From assembly GCF_029215985.1 (NCBI RefSeq), contig NZ_JAEMVC010000006.1, positions 1 through 64,000 on the forward strand: a DNA stretch of 64,000 nt. Direction: 5' to 3'. This document shows, piece after piece, positions 45,878 through 53,516 of this stretch. Every line of letters starts with the position of its first letter. Position 1 is the stretch's first letter. The notes under the pieces are model-generated. The model was not told where the DNA came from, searched no databases, and was given only the letters and a program-made list of their open reading frames with translations. This DNA is from Sulfurimonas sp. SAG-AH-194-C21 (lineage in GTDB: Bacteria > Campylobacterota > Campylobacteria > Campylobacterales > Sulfurimonadaceae). The position numbers and the translations under genes are program-made.

Positions 45878-46934
45878 TACTTAATCCCTCTCTTATTTCA
45901 TCTTCAAGTAGTTTTTCTATTTTGGATATATCTTTTACATAGTTCACAAAATCCATAAAATCAAAATTCTCATTTACATCAACATCGTACCCGCCAAACG
46001 ATAAAACATAGTTAGCTATTAAGTCCTGCATTTCTATAGGCTTAATGATGTTACATATATCTTCTAACTCTTCTTTTATAGGCTTAATAGTATCTCTACA
46101 CGATTTGTCATTATCAAGTAGCAAAAAGAGATTTTTATGTTTTAGTTTAGGCTTGATTTCATTTTGAAACTGTAAATTATCTTTTATACCTTTTGCGATT
46201 GAGTCCGATTGAAATATCATATAATCAAGTTCAAATAGTCTACATATAATTGCTTCTTTCATTCCATAACAACAAAATATATAATCACTATTTAATCTAT
46301 GAGGTATGTATTTCTTATCCCCTAAAGTTTTCCATTTTATAGGTTTGCCCTCTTTGTCTTTAGCATGCTGTATCGCTATAGTTCTAATCTCATCATTTTC
46401 CTTTAAAACAATGGCTAGACTTTTATTGTATTTGTCATATACGAGCATATCTTTTAAAACTGTTTGAACATTACTACACTGCTTTAATATATCTATATCT
46501 ATAATCTTGGATATAAGCCCACTTGGCATGCCGTTAAGCTTCATTTGATTGTAGATGTTCTTTATGTCGTACTTTGGTTTTTTTGGCTCTATTTTAGGCT
46601 CTAAGTGTGTTCCTATTGATAAAAAATCAGCTACTAACTTGATAGCCTCTACTAAACCTATTCTAAGAAAAAACTGTATATAGTCTAGTATATCGCCACC
46701 ACTAAATCCTTTTACCGTTCCAAACTGTGATATATACCCCTTATCGGATATAACCATTGATGTATCATTTACAAATTGATAACTCTTATTTATATCAATT
46801 CCCATACTCTCTAAAAACCTCTTGACTGTGTCTCTGTCTCTAATATGAGGCTCTATCTGAGCTTTGAGTTCTTTACTCTTATCTATAGGGCTTTTTTTAG
46901 CCTTATGTTTTGTAAAATCTATTATTTCTGACAT
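45870..46934 (-). CDS. Primase-like protein with Toprim region
   Basis: A 354-aa protein. The N-terminal third resembles the DnaG zinc/RNAP region (SDKGYISQFGTVKGFSGGDILDYIQFFLRIGLVEAIKLVAD) but has no zinc cysteines. The C-terminal third has HKNLFLLLDNDKSCRDTIKPI, like the Toprim acidic pair. It sits between the AlpA-like gene and the helicase, so a priming role is probable. Confidence 0.72.
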   Translation of the reverse strand: MSEIIDFTKHKAKKSPIDKSKELKAQIEPHIRDRDTVKRFLESMGIDINKSYQFVNDTSMVISDKGYISQFGTVKGFSGGDILDYIQFFLRIGLVEAIKLVADFLSIGTHLEPKIEPKKPKYDIKNIYNQMKLNGMPSGLISKIIDIDILKQCSNVQTVLKDMLVYDKYNKSLAIVLKENDEIRTIAIQHAKDKEGKPIKWKTLGDKKYIPHRLNSDYIFCCYGMKEAIICRLFELDYMIFQSDSIAKGIKDNLQFQNEIKPKLKHKNLFLLLDNDKSCRDTIKPIKEELEDICNIIKPIEMQDLIANYVLSFGGYDVDVNENFDFMDFVNYVKDISKIEKLLEDEIREGLSNA

Positions 46935-46935
46935 T

Positions 46936-47181
46936 TTAAGCCGTTTTTACTGTTTGACTTAGATATTCAGCAACATCTATAATATTAAACCTAACACTTG
47001 CATTTTTTGAAGTACCTAGTTTAATATAGTTCGGTCCTAAGCCTTTTGAAATATTGAGATTTATACTTGACTCGGATATACCTATTTCATTTGCAAGTTC
47101 TGATTTGTTTAGTGTGAGTTTCTTGTATTTATCGCTTAGATAATTACATAGCTGTTCAGCCTGTGGATTTGTGAAGTGCAT
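46936..47181 (-). CDS. AlpA-like small DNA-binding protein
   Basis: An 81-aa protein with a helix-turn-helix (LNKSELANEIGISESSINLNISKGLGPNYIKLG, then VRFNIIDVAEYLSQ), the winged pattern of AlpA/MerR-like excisionase regulators of satellites. It lies 1 bp upstream of the primase gene and probably starts the replication operon or activates excision. Confidence 0.75.
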   Translation of the reverse strand: MHFTNPQAEQLCNYLSDKYKKLTLNKSELANEIGISESSINLNISKGLGPNYIKLGTSKNASVRFNIIDVAEYLSQTVKTA

Positions 47182-47253
47182 TTGTTGCTTCCTTGTTTAA
47201 GATAGCAACAGTTTAGAAAAGTTAGTAATGAAAAACTAAAATACTTTTTACGT

Positions 47254-47940
47254 CTAAATATATGGATTCTTGACTGTATTATCTATACTCTTATGTCTGA
47301 TTTCTTTTCTGGATATATTTGTATATAGTTTATAGAAAGTATCAATTATTCTTTTTATGTTAGTGTCTGTATTATGATATTTTTCCGAATATTGATACAC
47401 ATGATAAATAATTAATTGGTTCTCTTTTATGTGATGGTGAAAATTTATATATTCATTTAAAGTAGTTGAAAAATGTTTTTGCAATTTATTATTTTCATCT
47501 AACTTTATCGCCTCTAAAACTTTCTTCATAGCTGGATTGTTAGCTGTATATTGTCTATATAAATTTGAATACCTAACAAAAAAAATATAAATATCCTCAT
47601 AATACTTTTTAGCATCTTTTTTGACTTTTGATAAGAATATAGACCTAAAATAATTATCTTCATATAGTTCTTTAAATCGTTTTTGAGATTCTTGCAAATC
47701 TGGAGTGTATGTGTTGTTTTTTTTATCAATATTTTTCGCTGTTAATGAATAAATATTTAAGTCACTATCATACTTTTTTATCTTATTGATTGTATTCTCA
47801 AATATACTTAGCTTTATATCAAAAGTTAAATTGTTAATTTCATCACTATCTAAATAACCATTTCTTCTCAAATATTCATTATTATTTTCTTCATTCTCTA
47901 ATTGAGTTCGTTTTTTCGAAGTAACTAAAGTTATACTCAT
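47254..47940 (-). CDS. Hypothetical protein overlapping the integrase
   Basis: A 228-aa, Asn/Lys/Tyr-rich, helical protein. No motif is recognised. Its start overlaps the integrase stop by 4 bp (ATGA), so the two are translated together. A role as recombination directionality factor or in immunity is possible but unsupported. Confidence 0.65.
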   Translation of the reverse strand: MSITLVTSKKRTQLENEENNNEYLRRNGYLDSDEINNLTFDIKLSIFENTINKIKKYDSDLNIYSLTAKNIDKKNNTYTPDLQESQKRFKELYEDNYFRSIFLSKVKKDAKKYYEDIYIFFVRYSNLYRQYTANNPAMKKVLEAIKLDENNKLQKHFSTTLNEYINFHHHIKENQLIIYHVYQYSEKYHNTDTNIKRIIDTFYKLYTNISRKEIRHKSIDNTVKNPYI

Positions 47941-49025
47941 AACCCTAATCCCTTAACACTGTCACGACCTGAGTCTGGAGCTAATTTTGCATATCTAAGA
48001 GTCATATTTATATCTTTGTGATTAAGTAGTTTTTGAATGGTAAATATAGGAGTACCATTTATTGCAAGATTTGAAGCGAATGTATGCCGTAAAGAATGTA
48101 TTACTACTCTATGTTTAGGGTCTGTTACATCTTTGTTAAATAAAGTATTTAAAATTCTTTGTACTTTATCTTTCAACTGATCGTATAAATTAGCTTTATT
48201 ATCCTGTAGAATAGGAGTATCAAGTTTTATGCCTTTAATTCGATTCTCTAAAAGAGACTCCAACTCATCACTACATAAAAATGCCGTGTATCTCTCATTG
48301 TTTTTTTCATCAAGTATATTGATTATTTTTGTATTGAAATTTATATCTCTTTTTGTTAGCTTTGTAATAGCTCCAACTCTTGCACCTGTTGTTAATGCTA
48401 ATAATATAAATATATGTACCTGTTCATCTTCTTTTGTATATTCAAGTAGTGTTTTAATTTCATCTTGATTTAAATATCTCTCTCTTGCATTATCTACTTT
48501 TAGACTTTTTACTTTTTTTGTAGGATTGAGTGTTTTTAAAATTTCTTTATCAATAGCATAATTAAAAACTGTACTTAGTTCTCCTATAATTGTATTAACC
48601 ATCTTTGGAGAGTATTCTTTAATCTTTGTTGCTTGTAATTTTTCTATCTCATTGACTGTGATACTTGTTATATCTCTATGCCCTAATATCGGAGTAATAT
48701 GTAATTCAAATTTTCTTCTTGATAACTTATTATTTCTATTATGATTTTCTTTTAAATCGTAACTATCTTTTGCAACACTATCAAGCGTTATAATATTTTT
48801 CTTTTTTCTCTTTAACTGAGGGTCCTCTCCTAATTTCATTTTATTTATTAATTCACTTCTTTTATTATATGCGAATATTTCAGTAATGCCCACTAACTTC
48901 TTACCAACTGTAAACCATACTTTACGACCCTCATCATCTTTATAGTTGATTGAGTAACTTATATCGCCGTTTAGTAATTGATTACGATATACCCCTGCAT
49001 ACTTTTTACTTTTTACTCTTGACAT
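47937..49025 (-). CDS. int: Tyrosine-recombinase integrase of element 1
   Basis: A 362-aa protein. The C-terminal catalytic domain has the R of TTGARVGAITKL, the HSLRHTFAS box (His and Arg), the His of NHKDINMTLRYAKLAP and its Tyr nucleophile. The middle core-binding part carries NTIIGELSTVFNYAI; the N-terminal arm-binding domain (SKKYAGVYRNQLLNGDISY) is AP2-like. It catalyses integration into tRNA-Ser. It starts at 49025, just 1 bp from the arm-type repeat 49027-49047, so it can repress its own promoter. Confidence 0.95.
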   Translation of the reverse strand: MSRVKSKKYAGVYRNQLLNGDISYSINYKDDEGRKVWFTVGKKLVGITEIFAYNKRSELINKMKLGEDPQLKRKKKNIITLDSVAKDSYDLKENHNRNNKLSRRKFELHITPILGHRDITSITVNEIEKLQATKIKEYSPKMVNTIIGELSTVFNYAIDKEILKTLNPTKKVKSLKVDNARERYLNQDEIKTLLEYTKEDEQVHIFILLALTTGARVGAITKLTKRDINFNTKIINILDEKNNERYTAFLCSDELESLLENRIKGIKLDTPILQDNKANLYDQLKDKVQRILNTLFNKDVTDPKHRVVIHSLRHTFASNLAINGTPIFTIQKLLNHKDINMTLRYAKLAPDSGRDSVKGLGL

Positions 49026-49026
49026 T

Positions 49027-49047
49027 TTGCTACCCTATTGCTACCCA
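49027..49047 (+). repeat. Integrase arm-type site, right end
   Basis: The same 21 bp as 40371-40391 in direct orientation, again two TTGCTACCC units 11 bp apart. It lies directly upstream of the integrase start codon and 126 bp inside the attachment site. Confidence 0.75.
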
Positions 49048-49172
49048 TATTTTATAAAACTTTACAATAGTATAGCAAACTTAGTATAATTTTGAGGTTA
49101 ATTATAAGCCTATTTATAGGACTATTAAGAAGTATTTGTAAAACTTTAAGAAACTTAGCAAATAGTATAATT

Positions 49173-49199
49173 TAGAGTTCGAATCTCTGAGGGTCCACC
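49173..49199 (+). repeat. Attachment site copy 2, right end of element 1 and left of element 2
   Basis: Exact 27-bp copy of the tRNA-Ser 3' end (40272-40298). It is followed by TCCATC rather than the CTTC seen after both the tRNA gene and copy 3. The stretch 49048-49172 between arm site and this copy is AT-rich; TAGCAAAC and TAGCAAAT repeats are all that I see in it. Confidence 0.95.
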
Positions 49200-49341
49200 A
49201 TCCATCTATTCAACAACATCCAAAACAGTCCAATAACCCCCTAAATTACAAACAATCATCAAAATTAGCATCCAACACAATTCACTACCATTTTATGAAG
49301 CTGATTCTTAACTCAATATAAAATCGCGGACTTTATAGAAA

Positions 49342-49432
49342 GTGGCCGAATCATCTCCGTCATAGGTGGCCGGATACTCACCATTTTTAGTGGCCGGATG
49401 ATTTCGCGAGGGGTGGCCGGTTTGCTCCGTTT
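49342..49432 (+). repeat. Four tandem ~24-bp repeats resembling an IS21-family terminus
   Basis: GTGGCCG(G/A) begins at 49342, 49366, 49390 and 49413, with 24, 24 and 23 bp spacing, and TCATCTCCGTCA or variants follow. Repeated transposase-binding sites of this kind are typical of IS21-type ends. No istA or istB gene is nearby, so this is an orphan end. The match to IS21 is from memory of the motif style and needs a search. Gap 49200-49341 upstream has no visible gene. Confidence 0.6.
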
Positions 49433-49667
49433 TTTGCAAATAGCCAATAATCAAAAACAGAAAGAGTTCTCAATAAGTGCAAACCTTTCTTCAGCTACTA
49501 CCTACTCAAACTTTGAACAAACAGGGAAAATATCACTCCTAAACTTTATAAAGGTATTTCGAGCCTTTGGAAGAATAGCGGAGCTTGATAATCTACTTAA
49601 AACTACTATTGCAGATAGAATAGACAGTGTAAAAAATTCTAAAAAAGAGAAAAAAAGGATAAGGTAA
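49398..49667 (+). pseudogene. Truncated XRE/HipB-like antitoxin, fused to the IS-like end
   Basis: The track ORF starts inside the tandem repeats, so its first about 14 residues (MISRGVAGLLRF) come from the IS-like end. After that LQIANNQKQKEFSISANLSSATTYSNFEQTGKISLLNFIKVFRAFGRIAELDNLL closely follows a HipB/XRE HTH with the RALG..LDNLL tail. The native start and a short N-terminal piece seem lost. It may still be expressed, but as a fusion. It converges with hipA rather than preceding it. Confidence 0.62.
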
Positions 49668-49730
49668 GGCATTCAGAAAATATACTTTTCACTTAATTAT
49701 AATTTAATATTTATTCTGTTAGATGAGTTT

Positions 49731-49758
49731 CATTATTTACACTATAGTGTAAATAATG
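49731..49758. repeat. 28-bp perfect palindrome
   Basis: CATTATTTACACTA followed at once by its exact reverse complement, with no spacer. It lies in the 192-bp gap between the convergent XRE remnant and hipA. The half-site shares TTTACACTA and GTAAATAATG with the repeat cluster 44222-44313 of element 1. With no loop and no T-tract it is an unlikely terminator; a dimer binding site or origin remnant fits better. An AGTCTA/TAGACT repeat follows nearby. Confidence 0.8.
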
Positions 49759-49859
49759 CTTAATAATTAAGTCTATTCACTATATTAGACTCTTGATTTA
49801 TGCTTTAATGTAAATAGAAATCCAAAGTAGTTAGGTAAAAGCATAAATATACGATTTAC

Positions 49860-51434
49860 CTACTTCTTCTGAACAGCCAACAATCCACCAGCAGTATCAA
49901 CTAAACCCAGTGCATCAATAATTCCAAGTTTTTTAAGGCTAATGATTTTTTCTCGAAACATACTGTTTATTTTACTAGAGAACCCCTTATAACTAGAGAC
50001 TCTTGTATTTTGAACGGGTAATGGATGTTCTCTCTCAAACTCTTCTAACTTTTTTATATATTCAGGTATTTTCGTGATATATGTATACGTAATTCCTCTA
50101 GCTTCTTTTTTAAATAAACTCTCGCTTATACCTACAAGTTTAGCAAGTTTGTAAAAGTCATCTAACTTCCAATTTTTTGGCTTCTTATGCTGGTCTTTAA
50201 GAGGAAGACCCAAGTCCAAACTCTCGCCATTATAGACCCCAACCGAAATAAGATCATACAGTGGAGCAAGAATATACTTTTTATTTCCAATCTCAAGTGC
50301 ACCTATATTTTTTAGATGTAAATCAGCATGTTTTATAAGATAACTGTAGTAGTAAAACATCAGGGCTTTAAGCTTAGCCTCTTTAGATGTGAGTTTTTTA
50401 TTTATCGCAACAAAGAGTTCTTCACTACTACTTTTGTATTTATCTGTACTTTTAATCCCCATAACCTGTGCGAAGTCTACTTGGTTGTACTTTAGTCTGT
50501 TTATTCGGTCATATCTTTTTGTAACATAGTGATAATCAACATCTTTTGCTTTTACTACCCCACTATAAGGAACATCAAATCCTAACTCATTTTTAGCAAA
50601 TGTCATAAATAGATGCTCATTTATTGCAATATAAGGGTAGTATCTTTTTTTAGCATTTTCATCAGGATTGAAGTAATTACTTTGCATTTTATTTCTAGGC
50701 TTTAAAAGATACTCTGCATTTTGAGACTCGACTATTTTGTTATCTACAATATTTATATCAACTTTTGTCTGGTAACCACTTAGGTCTGAGTGTTCTGTAT
50801 TTGCAGTAGCATCAAGTATTTCATCTGCAATCATAATTTTTGCATCTATAATATTTGGGAAAATATTCTCACCAAGTATCTCGTTTTTAACACTAATCCA
50901 ATTTACTCTTTTACCATAACTTGGCTTGTATTTAAAGAGTTCTTCTAAACGAACAAAGTCTAGTGCTCCATGAGAGTTGTTAAGTCCCTCTAATATATCA
51001 GCAATATCATCTTTATCATTGAGAAGTCTATCTCTTCTGTCATATTCTGGAATTAAGTTCTCAAAATATGGGAAAAGCTCTATTGATTTGCTTATCTGAT
51101 TTTTAGGTAAACCTTCAAACTCATCTGCACTATATTTATCATCATATTCAAAACTATACTCGCCCCCACCATAACTAAGAGTACCTACACTATTTCCACT
51201 CATAAATACAACAAGTTTGATGATAGAGTCTTGTGGATTAAATACTCTTGTATATTCTCTATCACTTGTTGTTCCTGTAGCCTCAATTAACTCTTGTTCA
51301 ATAAGCCTTTTAAGTGCTCTTTGTGCTGTTCTTTTTAAAATTCCAGTATTGTCTAATACATCACTCAGTTGCACTTTAAGATTTTTAGATATAAATTCAA
51401 GTATAACAAGTTCATTCTTATTTAAATTCTGCAT
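49860..51434 (-). CDS. HipA-family kinase with own N-terminal winged helix (YjjJ/HipH-like)
   Basis: A 524-aa protein. Residues 5-55 form a winged HTH (ELVILEFISKNLKVQLSDVLDNTGILKRTAQRALKRLIEQELI). The HipA body shows HSDLSGYQTKVDINI (ATP-loop region), KRYDRIN, YLIKHADLHLKNIG (catalytic HxDxHxxN) and LAPLYDLIS (the metal Asp). HipA kinases phosphorylate targets such as GltX; the fused HTH recalls the single-gene E. coli YjjJ. Two repeated operator-like blocks lie just upstream (51449-51546). It may be an autonomous toxin or regulator. Confidence 0.85.
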   Translation of the reverse strand: MQNLNKNELVILEFISKNLKVQLSDVLDNTGILKRTAQRALKRLIEQELIEATGTTSDREYTRVFNPQDSIIKLVVFMSGNSVGTLSYGGGEYSFEYDDKYSADEFEGLPKNQISKSIELFPYFENLIPEYDRRDRLLNDKDDIADILEGLNNSHGALDFVRLEELFKYKPSYGKRVNWISVKNEILGENIFPNIIDAKIMIADEILDATANTEHSDLSGYQTKVDINIVDNKIVESQNAEYLLKPRNKMQSNYFNPDENAKKRYYPYIAINEHLFMTFAKNELGFDVPYSGVVKAKDVDYHYVTKRYDRINRLKYNQVDFAQVMGIKSTDKYKSSSEELFVAINKKLTSKEAKLKALMFYYYSYLIKHADLHLKNIGALEIGNKKYILAPLYDLISVGVYNGESLDLGLPLKDQHKKPKNWKLDDFYKLAKLVGISESLFKKEARGITYTYITKIPEYIKKLEEFEREHPLPVQNTRVSSYKGFSSKINSMFREKIISLKKLGIIDALGLVDTAGGLLAVQKK

Positions 51435-51448
51435 TCTCTTTCCCTCTT

Positions 51449-51546
51449 GTGACAGCTAGTGACATTTTTCTATATTTAATTATTTTTTAATATTATAGCA
51501 ATATTTTCAACTTATGACAACTTATGACATTTTCTATATATTTAAT
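51449..51546 (-). promoter_or_regulatory. Direct-repeat operator upstream of hipA-like gene
   Basis: Two imperfect copies of a block of 32 to 33 bp (51449-51480 and 51514-51546). Each has two TGACA boxes 10 bp apart (TGACAGCTAGTGACA and TGACAACTTATGACA), then TTTTCTATAT and TTTAAT. This phasing suggests four binding half-sites on one DNA face for a regulator, possibly the winged helix of the HipA-like protein itself. The rest of the 399-bp gap 51435-51833 has no convincing gene; the 60-aa track ORF at 51524 overlaps these repeats. Confidence 0.65.
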
Positions 51547-51672
51547 AATAAATACAGTTTCAATTAATATTAAAATAAAAAGAAAGGGGATAATAAGTTC
51601 AGCTAAAGATAAGCTTACGAAAAGTAACATTACCAAAAAATATATGTTTTACAATCTGCATAGATCTATTTT

Positions 51673-51693
51673 TTGCGGTAAAGGTTGCGGTAA
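51673..51693 (+). repeat. Arm-like repeat near right end of element 2
   Basis: TTGCGGTAA occurs twice, 12 bp apart, 52 bp inside attachment copy 3. The arrangement is like the TTGCTACCC pairs of element 1 but with a different sequence, so it would suit a different integrase. No integrase gene is present nearby. Confidence 0.5.
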
Positions 51694-51745
51694 TAACATA
51701 AAGTAAATTCTTAAAGATACCTATTTTATGGGGATTTAGATAGGT

Positions 51746-51773
51746 GTTCGAATCTCTGAGGGTCCACCACTTC
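51746..51773 (+). repeat. Attachment site copy 3
   Basis: GTTCGAATCTCTGAGGGTCC and the next 8 bases repeat 40275-40302 exactly, including the CTTC that follows CCA in the tRNA-Ser locus. It is probably the original right-hand end of the tRNA gene region before the insertions. Confidence 0.9.
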
Positions 51774-51833
51774 AATCCCCTATTTTACTTACCTTTATGA
51801 CAAAAACATATATTATAATTCTTTTTTAATAAA

Positions 51834-53348
51834 CTAGACAAAACACTCATCAATTATATTTTCTATACTGTCAACCTCATCTCTTGTCATTTTTTCATAA
51901 TACTTTTCTTGTTTATTTTTAGAGAGTTTTCCATCATTTTGCAGTATAAATGTTATTAAGCTTTTTATTTTATTGTCTGGTATTTCAATAAAGTTGTTAA
52001 TCTCCTGATATGCTTTATCAAAAGAACTTAAATAACTAAGCTCATTGGGTAATGTTTCTTTTATTGTTTTTTCTACAGACTCATAAATGAATTCACAACT
52101 CTGAGTACAATTAATATATCTATACAAATCTTGAGTATCATTGATAACTTTTACATTTCCTAAAGCTGTAGCTTCCCAATCAATCAAATTCATTAACGGT
52201 AATGTATGGGCTACTAAAATATCTCTATATGTTTCTATTGTCTCTAAAATAACATTAGATATTGGAAAGATTATCCCTTTTGGATAAAAATTTCTATATG
52301 CTAGAACATGATGAATTATATATCTATGTATTCTTCCATTTCCATCTTCTAGGGGGTGAATGTACACAAAAGAAAAAGCGATTATAACAGCATGTAAAAT
52401 AGGATCTATTTCATCACTACTGAGGATTTCATTTAACTCAATCCAGTCTTGGAGTAGATTATTCAAGTCTTCACTTTTAGCCCCTATAAATTCAGGTAAA
52501 GGGTAGTTCTCCCTATCTCTTTGACCTAAAAACACTTCTTCATCTCTAAGACCTATTTTCATAAACCTTGAATCTTCTAAAAGTATCGCATGAAGTCTCT
52601 CTATCTCCGCAATACTTAAGTCTACTTTACCAGCTTCATTGATTATCTTTCCCCAGTTCTCAATTCTATTTTTACTAGGTCTCTCTCCTTCTATTTCAAA
52701 TGATGCCTTTGAATCTGATAATAGTAGAAAACTTGCAGCTCTTCTAACTAAGGATTTAGACACTGCTCCAATAACATTTGATATATCCTTACTTAAATCT
52801 CGATCTATATAATCTTGTAGTCGATTGGTCTTTATAATAATTGGACACATTTTTGCAGTTCCAAGAAGATTATTATTAAGCTTGTGTCTTTGAGATTTTA
52901 TTGGATGGTTTTTGACTATATACTTCTTAGCATCTAAAAGGTCATCATACTTTCCAACTGGAAGATCATCAATTGGCAATTGTTCATCTAGTAAGAATTC
53001 ATACAAGAACCATATCTTCTTACTAAGTATACGTTTAGGATTAATTTGAATATAGTTGATTAAACTCTCTTGTGTCAATACCTTTAAAATTGATTTTATT
53101 ACAAGTAAATCTATCATTTCATGCTTCAGTGCAAATTCTAAATTAGCATATGGATTTTCTTCAACACTTAGCTGTAAATCAAAAACAGTCCAACTATTTT
53201 TTTGTATCTTTTGTGATGCTAATCTTTTTTCGCTTATGCAAGATAGTTCTCTTAAAGGCATCCTCAAATGAAAATGATATAGTAACCAGGAGTATCCAAT
53301 TAACCTACAAGAACTTGGTAGTATTTCATTTTGAAAAGCTAACGGCAT
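51834..53348 (-). CDS. Fic-family AMP transferase with N-terminal inhibitory motif
   Basis: A 504-aa protein. The Fic active site is HPLEDGNGRIHR (residues near 345). An SFEIEG sequence about 120 residues earlier matches the (S/T)xxxE(G/N) inhibitory motif, so it is a class II, self-inhibited Fic enzyme. The first 200 residues (KIWFLYEFLLDEQL) fit the wHTH/adapter region often seen in such proteins. It transfers AMP (or another nucleotide part) to target proteins. It sits next to attachment copy 3, and no separate Fic antitoxin is seen. Confidence 0.88.
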   Translation of the reverse strand: MPLAFQNEILPSSCRLIGYSWLLYHFHLRMPLRELSCISEKRLASQKIQKNSWTVFDLQLSVEENPYANLEFALKHEMIDLLVIKSILKVLTQESLINYIQINPKRILSKKIWFLYEFLLDEQLPIDDLPVGKYDDLLDAKKYIVKNHPIKSQRHKLNNNLLGTAKMCPIIIKTNRLQDYIDRDLSKDISNVIGAVSKSLVRRAASFLLLSDSKASFEIEGERPSKNRIENWGKIINEAGKVDLSIAEIERLHAILLEDSRFMKIGLRDEEVFLGQRDRENYPLPEFIGAKSEDLNNLLQDWIELNEILSSDEIDPILHAVIIAFSFVYIHPLEDGNGRIHRYIIHHVLAYRNFYPKGIIFPISNVILETIETYRDILVAHTLPLMNLIDWEATALGNVKVINDTQDLYRYINCTQSCEFIYESVEKTIKETLPNELSYLSSFDKAYQEINNFIEIPDNKIKSLITFILQNDGKLSKNKQEKYYEKMTRDEVDSIENIIDECFV

Positions 53349-53516
53349 TTTACCTACTCTCTATGGGATTTCATGAAATAATTCGGGATTTTATTAATTT
53401 ATAAACAAAATTCTGTTTTTTTCATTATTTAGCTAAAGTATAACATATTTTTATCTTATCCATGTTATTTAGAGTATATAGAATATAATAAGAACTAAAA
53501 AAGTAAGGAATTAAAA

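Larger units (their letters stand above)
40299..49199 (+). mobile_element. Integrated satellite-like element in tRNA-Ser (element 1)
   Basis: The 8.9-kb stretch is bounded by exact 27-bp tRNA-Ser repeats and encodes, from right to left on the minus strand: integrase, unknown protein, AlpA-like regulator, primase-like protein, P4-type helicase, terminase-small-like protein, two tiny ORFs, and after a plus-strand XRE regulator a cargo block. No capsid, tail or portal gene is present. The size, replication genes and packaging-like gene fit a phage satellite (P4/PICI style). Integrase is at the end away from the intact tRNA. Base composition is visibly more AT-rich than the core on either side. 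Confidence 0.85.
49200..51769 (+). mobile_element. Decayed second element in tandem at tRNA-Ser (element 2)
   Basis: The 2.6-kb stretch lies between attachment copies 2 and 3. It carries an IS21-like tandem-repeat end, a truncated XRE/HipB gene, a 28-bp palindrome, a HipA-family gene and arm-like repeats (TTGCGGTAA twice, 12 bp apart, 51673-51693) near its right end but no integrase. The layout fits a once mobile island that lost its integrase, probably through an IS-related deletion. Confidence 0.65.

Noticed and set aside
40299-49199. CRISPR or restriction-modification genes in the element
   Set aside because: No repeat-spacer pattern and no methyltransferase, endonuclease or Cas motifs are seen; the only nuclease is the secreted thermonuclease-type protein.
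49398-49667. A working HipBA toxin-antitoxin operon with the gene at 49860
   Set aside because: The genes are convergent, the XRE gene lacks its own start, and the HipA-like protein has its own winged helix, so a normal hipBA operon is not supported.
51524-51706. 60-aa plus-strand ORF ending SAKDKLTKSNITKKYMF... as possible integrase remnant
   Set aside because: The KLTKSNITKK string loosely resembles integrase N-termini, but the ORF starts inside the operator-like repeats and has no core motif; too weak to call.
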